The translations under genes were made by a program, and so were the position numbers. Source: Marinobacter flavimaris (GTDB taxonomy: Bacteria > Pseudomonadota > Gammaproteobacteria > Pseudomonadales > Oleiphilaceae). Taken from it: 64,000 nt of DNA. This document shows, one piece after another, positions 63,043-64,000 of this stretch (positions within the stretch are counted from its first letter, which is position 1; each line of letters starts with the position of its first letter). The stretch is taken from assembly GCF_002933295.1 (NCBI RefSeq), contig NZ_PSSW01000002.1, positions 1-64,000 on the forward strand, read 5' to 3'. The notes under the pieces were generated by a model. The model did no database searches and was not told where the DNA came from. It saw only the letters and a list, made by a program, of their open reading frames with translations.

Positions 63043-64000
63043 TCAGGCGGTCTTGCTCCGGAGGGTGCCGACAACCGCATCCAGGGCCCGATCAATCAAT
63101 GCGCCCTGCTCAAGCAGGGTCAGCCGGCCACGGCGCATTTCATGGGCCAGTTCAACCCGGGTTTTCTCAATCACTTTCAGCCCCATCCGGTTCACAAAGA
63201 CAAAGCAATCTGCTTCATCAATGATGGCGGACAGCTTGCAGCGGAAGTTTGCACCATTGACCAGTCGAAACTCGACCCAGTTACCAATCTCGATACCGTC
63301 AATCTGGGCAACATATTCCGAGATTGCAGCGTCTTCCAGTTCCTGCTGGCGCTCAACGGCCGTCTGGTGAACGGTCGCGATTTCCTCTTCCGCCGGCTCT
63401 TCAGGAGAATCCTGTAGTGCTTCGATGGCAGCATTGGTCCGGAATGCCTCTGCCAGCTGATGCTTGAGCTGGCCCATCATTTCATCGAGTCTCGATGAGT
63501 TATAGGAGACCTCTTCAAGTCCTGACCGCAGTGATTTCAGCAGGCCAGGCACGACCCGCACCCACTGGTCTCTTTCGTCATCTTCCTGATGGGGGTGAAG
63601 ACACCAGATCAGATCATCGACGACCTTCACCGTGGCATTCCACCGATGCTCCACGTCATCCCTGAGATAGGCAAGAAACATCACGCGGCTCCAGCCATTC
63701 ATCAGGATGTCATGGATGGACTCCGGCAGTTTGTAACGGGACACCTTCTGTTTAAGAAGATTGTCGACGGTTTGTTGAGCCGTCTGGGACTTGATCCGAC
63801 CCCGCTCGGATTCACGGGTTCTCTGCTCAACCAGAGACGCCTTTCGGTTCTCCCGTTCAAGGAACTGTTCGAATTCCTGATTGAGGGTTTCAAAAAGCGA
63901 AACATCACCGTCAAATTCGTTGAGAATCCTTTGCACAATGTTGTGAATCTGTCCGTAGAGTTTGTCCTTGGTTTTCTCGTCGCTGCTACTCCAGCCAATG
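63043..64000 (-). CDS. DUF1631 family protein, partial
   Basis: The C-terminal 319 codons of a gene continuing past the right edge; the frame stays open to base 64000 (IGWSSSDEKTKDKLYGQIHN). Helical segments (QEFEQFLERENRKASLVEQR, SIHDILMNGWSRVMFLAYL, WVRVVPGLLKSLRSGL) are followed by a PilZ-like beta region (IEIGNWVEFRLVNGANFRCKLSAII, then FVFVNRMGLKVIE). This matches the C-terminal half of DUF1631 proteins of around 700 residues. Function unknown. It lies 5 bases before the TonB-like gene on the same strand. Confidence 0.85.
   Translation of the reverse strand, partial: IGWSSSDEKTKDKLYGQIHNIVQRILNEFDGDVSLFETLNQEFEQFLERENRKASLVEQRTRESERGRIKSQTAQQTVDNLLKQKVSRYKLPESIHDILMNGWSRVMFLAYLRDDVEHRWNATVKVVDDLIWCLHPHQEDDERDQWVRVVPGLLKSLRSGLEEVSYNSSRLDEMMGQLKHQLAEAFRTNAAIEALQDSPEEPAEEEIATVHQTAVERQQELEDAAISEYVAQIDGIEIGNWVEFRLVNGANFRCKLSAIIDEADCFVFVNRMGLKVIEKTRVELAHEMRRGRLTLLEQGALIDRALDAVVGTLRSKTA

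Overview
The window reads as chromosomal DNA of a marine gammaproteobacterium. Gene content and order (ychF-pth-rplY-prs, ispE-lolB, hemA-prfA-prmC, minCDE, a TAXI-type TRAP transporter, ornithine-lipid genes) resemble Marinobacter; this is inferred from gene content, not from a database search. Most genes are GC-rich housekeeping genes. The first 13.6 kb is accessory DNA.

Region 1 (1-8953) is a metal-response island. It holds a partial GIY-YIG-type gene at the left edge, a decayed MerR-type regulator interrupted by a 60-bp hairpin repeat, two cation diffusion facilitator (CDF) exporters each preceded by an apparently intact MerR-type promoter, and a DUF3703 gene. Several small exported Met/His-rich proteins follow, then a periplasmic chain of DUF411 protein, BNR-type propeller, cytochrome c, membrane-anchored protein and CcdA-like reductant exporter. 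Copper or another soft metal is the likely signal.

Region 2 (8954-13660) is an AT-richer island. It carries hairpin and IS-like remnants, perfect dyads, one large gene for an origin-binding-protein-like superfamily 2 helicase unusually rich in GATC, a structured 3' region, and a candidate ~110-nt small RNA with its own promoter and terminator. It ends at an elongator tRNA-Met gene that has lost the distal 3' half of its acceptor stem. This is the most unusual part of the window.

Region 3 (13748-26426) is core genome: ychF, pth, rplY, prs, tRNA-Gln, ispE, lolB and a TPR lipoprotein on the minus strand; hemA, prfA, prmC and moeB on the plus strand; then a photolyase gene beyond a 99-bp palindromic repeat.

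Region 4 (26583-43752) has a DUF432-MscS-protease-RimK-AstE-like-YjbQ cluster; a TAXI TRAP transporter with a sigma-54 promoter, followed by a DctB/DctD-like pair; a chemotaxis receptor; and PhoH, CBS, START-domain and DUF2804 genes.

Region 5 (43794-64000) has minCDE with HopJ and DUF1244 genes upstream, a LexA-controlled dinB, a PAP2 phosphatase and a glycosyltransferase, an aldo/keto reductase, an acyl-CoA hydrolase/transferase with an FKBP isomerase, olsB-olsA (olsB with an in-frame stop near its 5' end), an RstA/RstB-like pair, glpK, an FbpC-like ATPase next to argF, grxD, a TonB-like gene and a partial DUF1631 gene.
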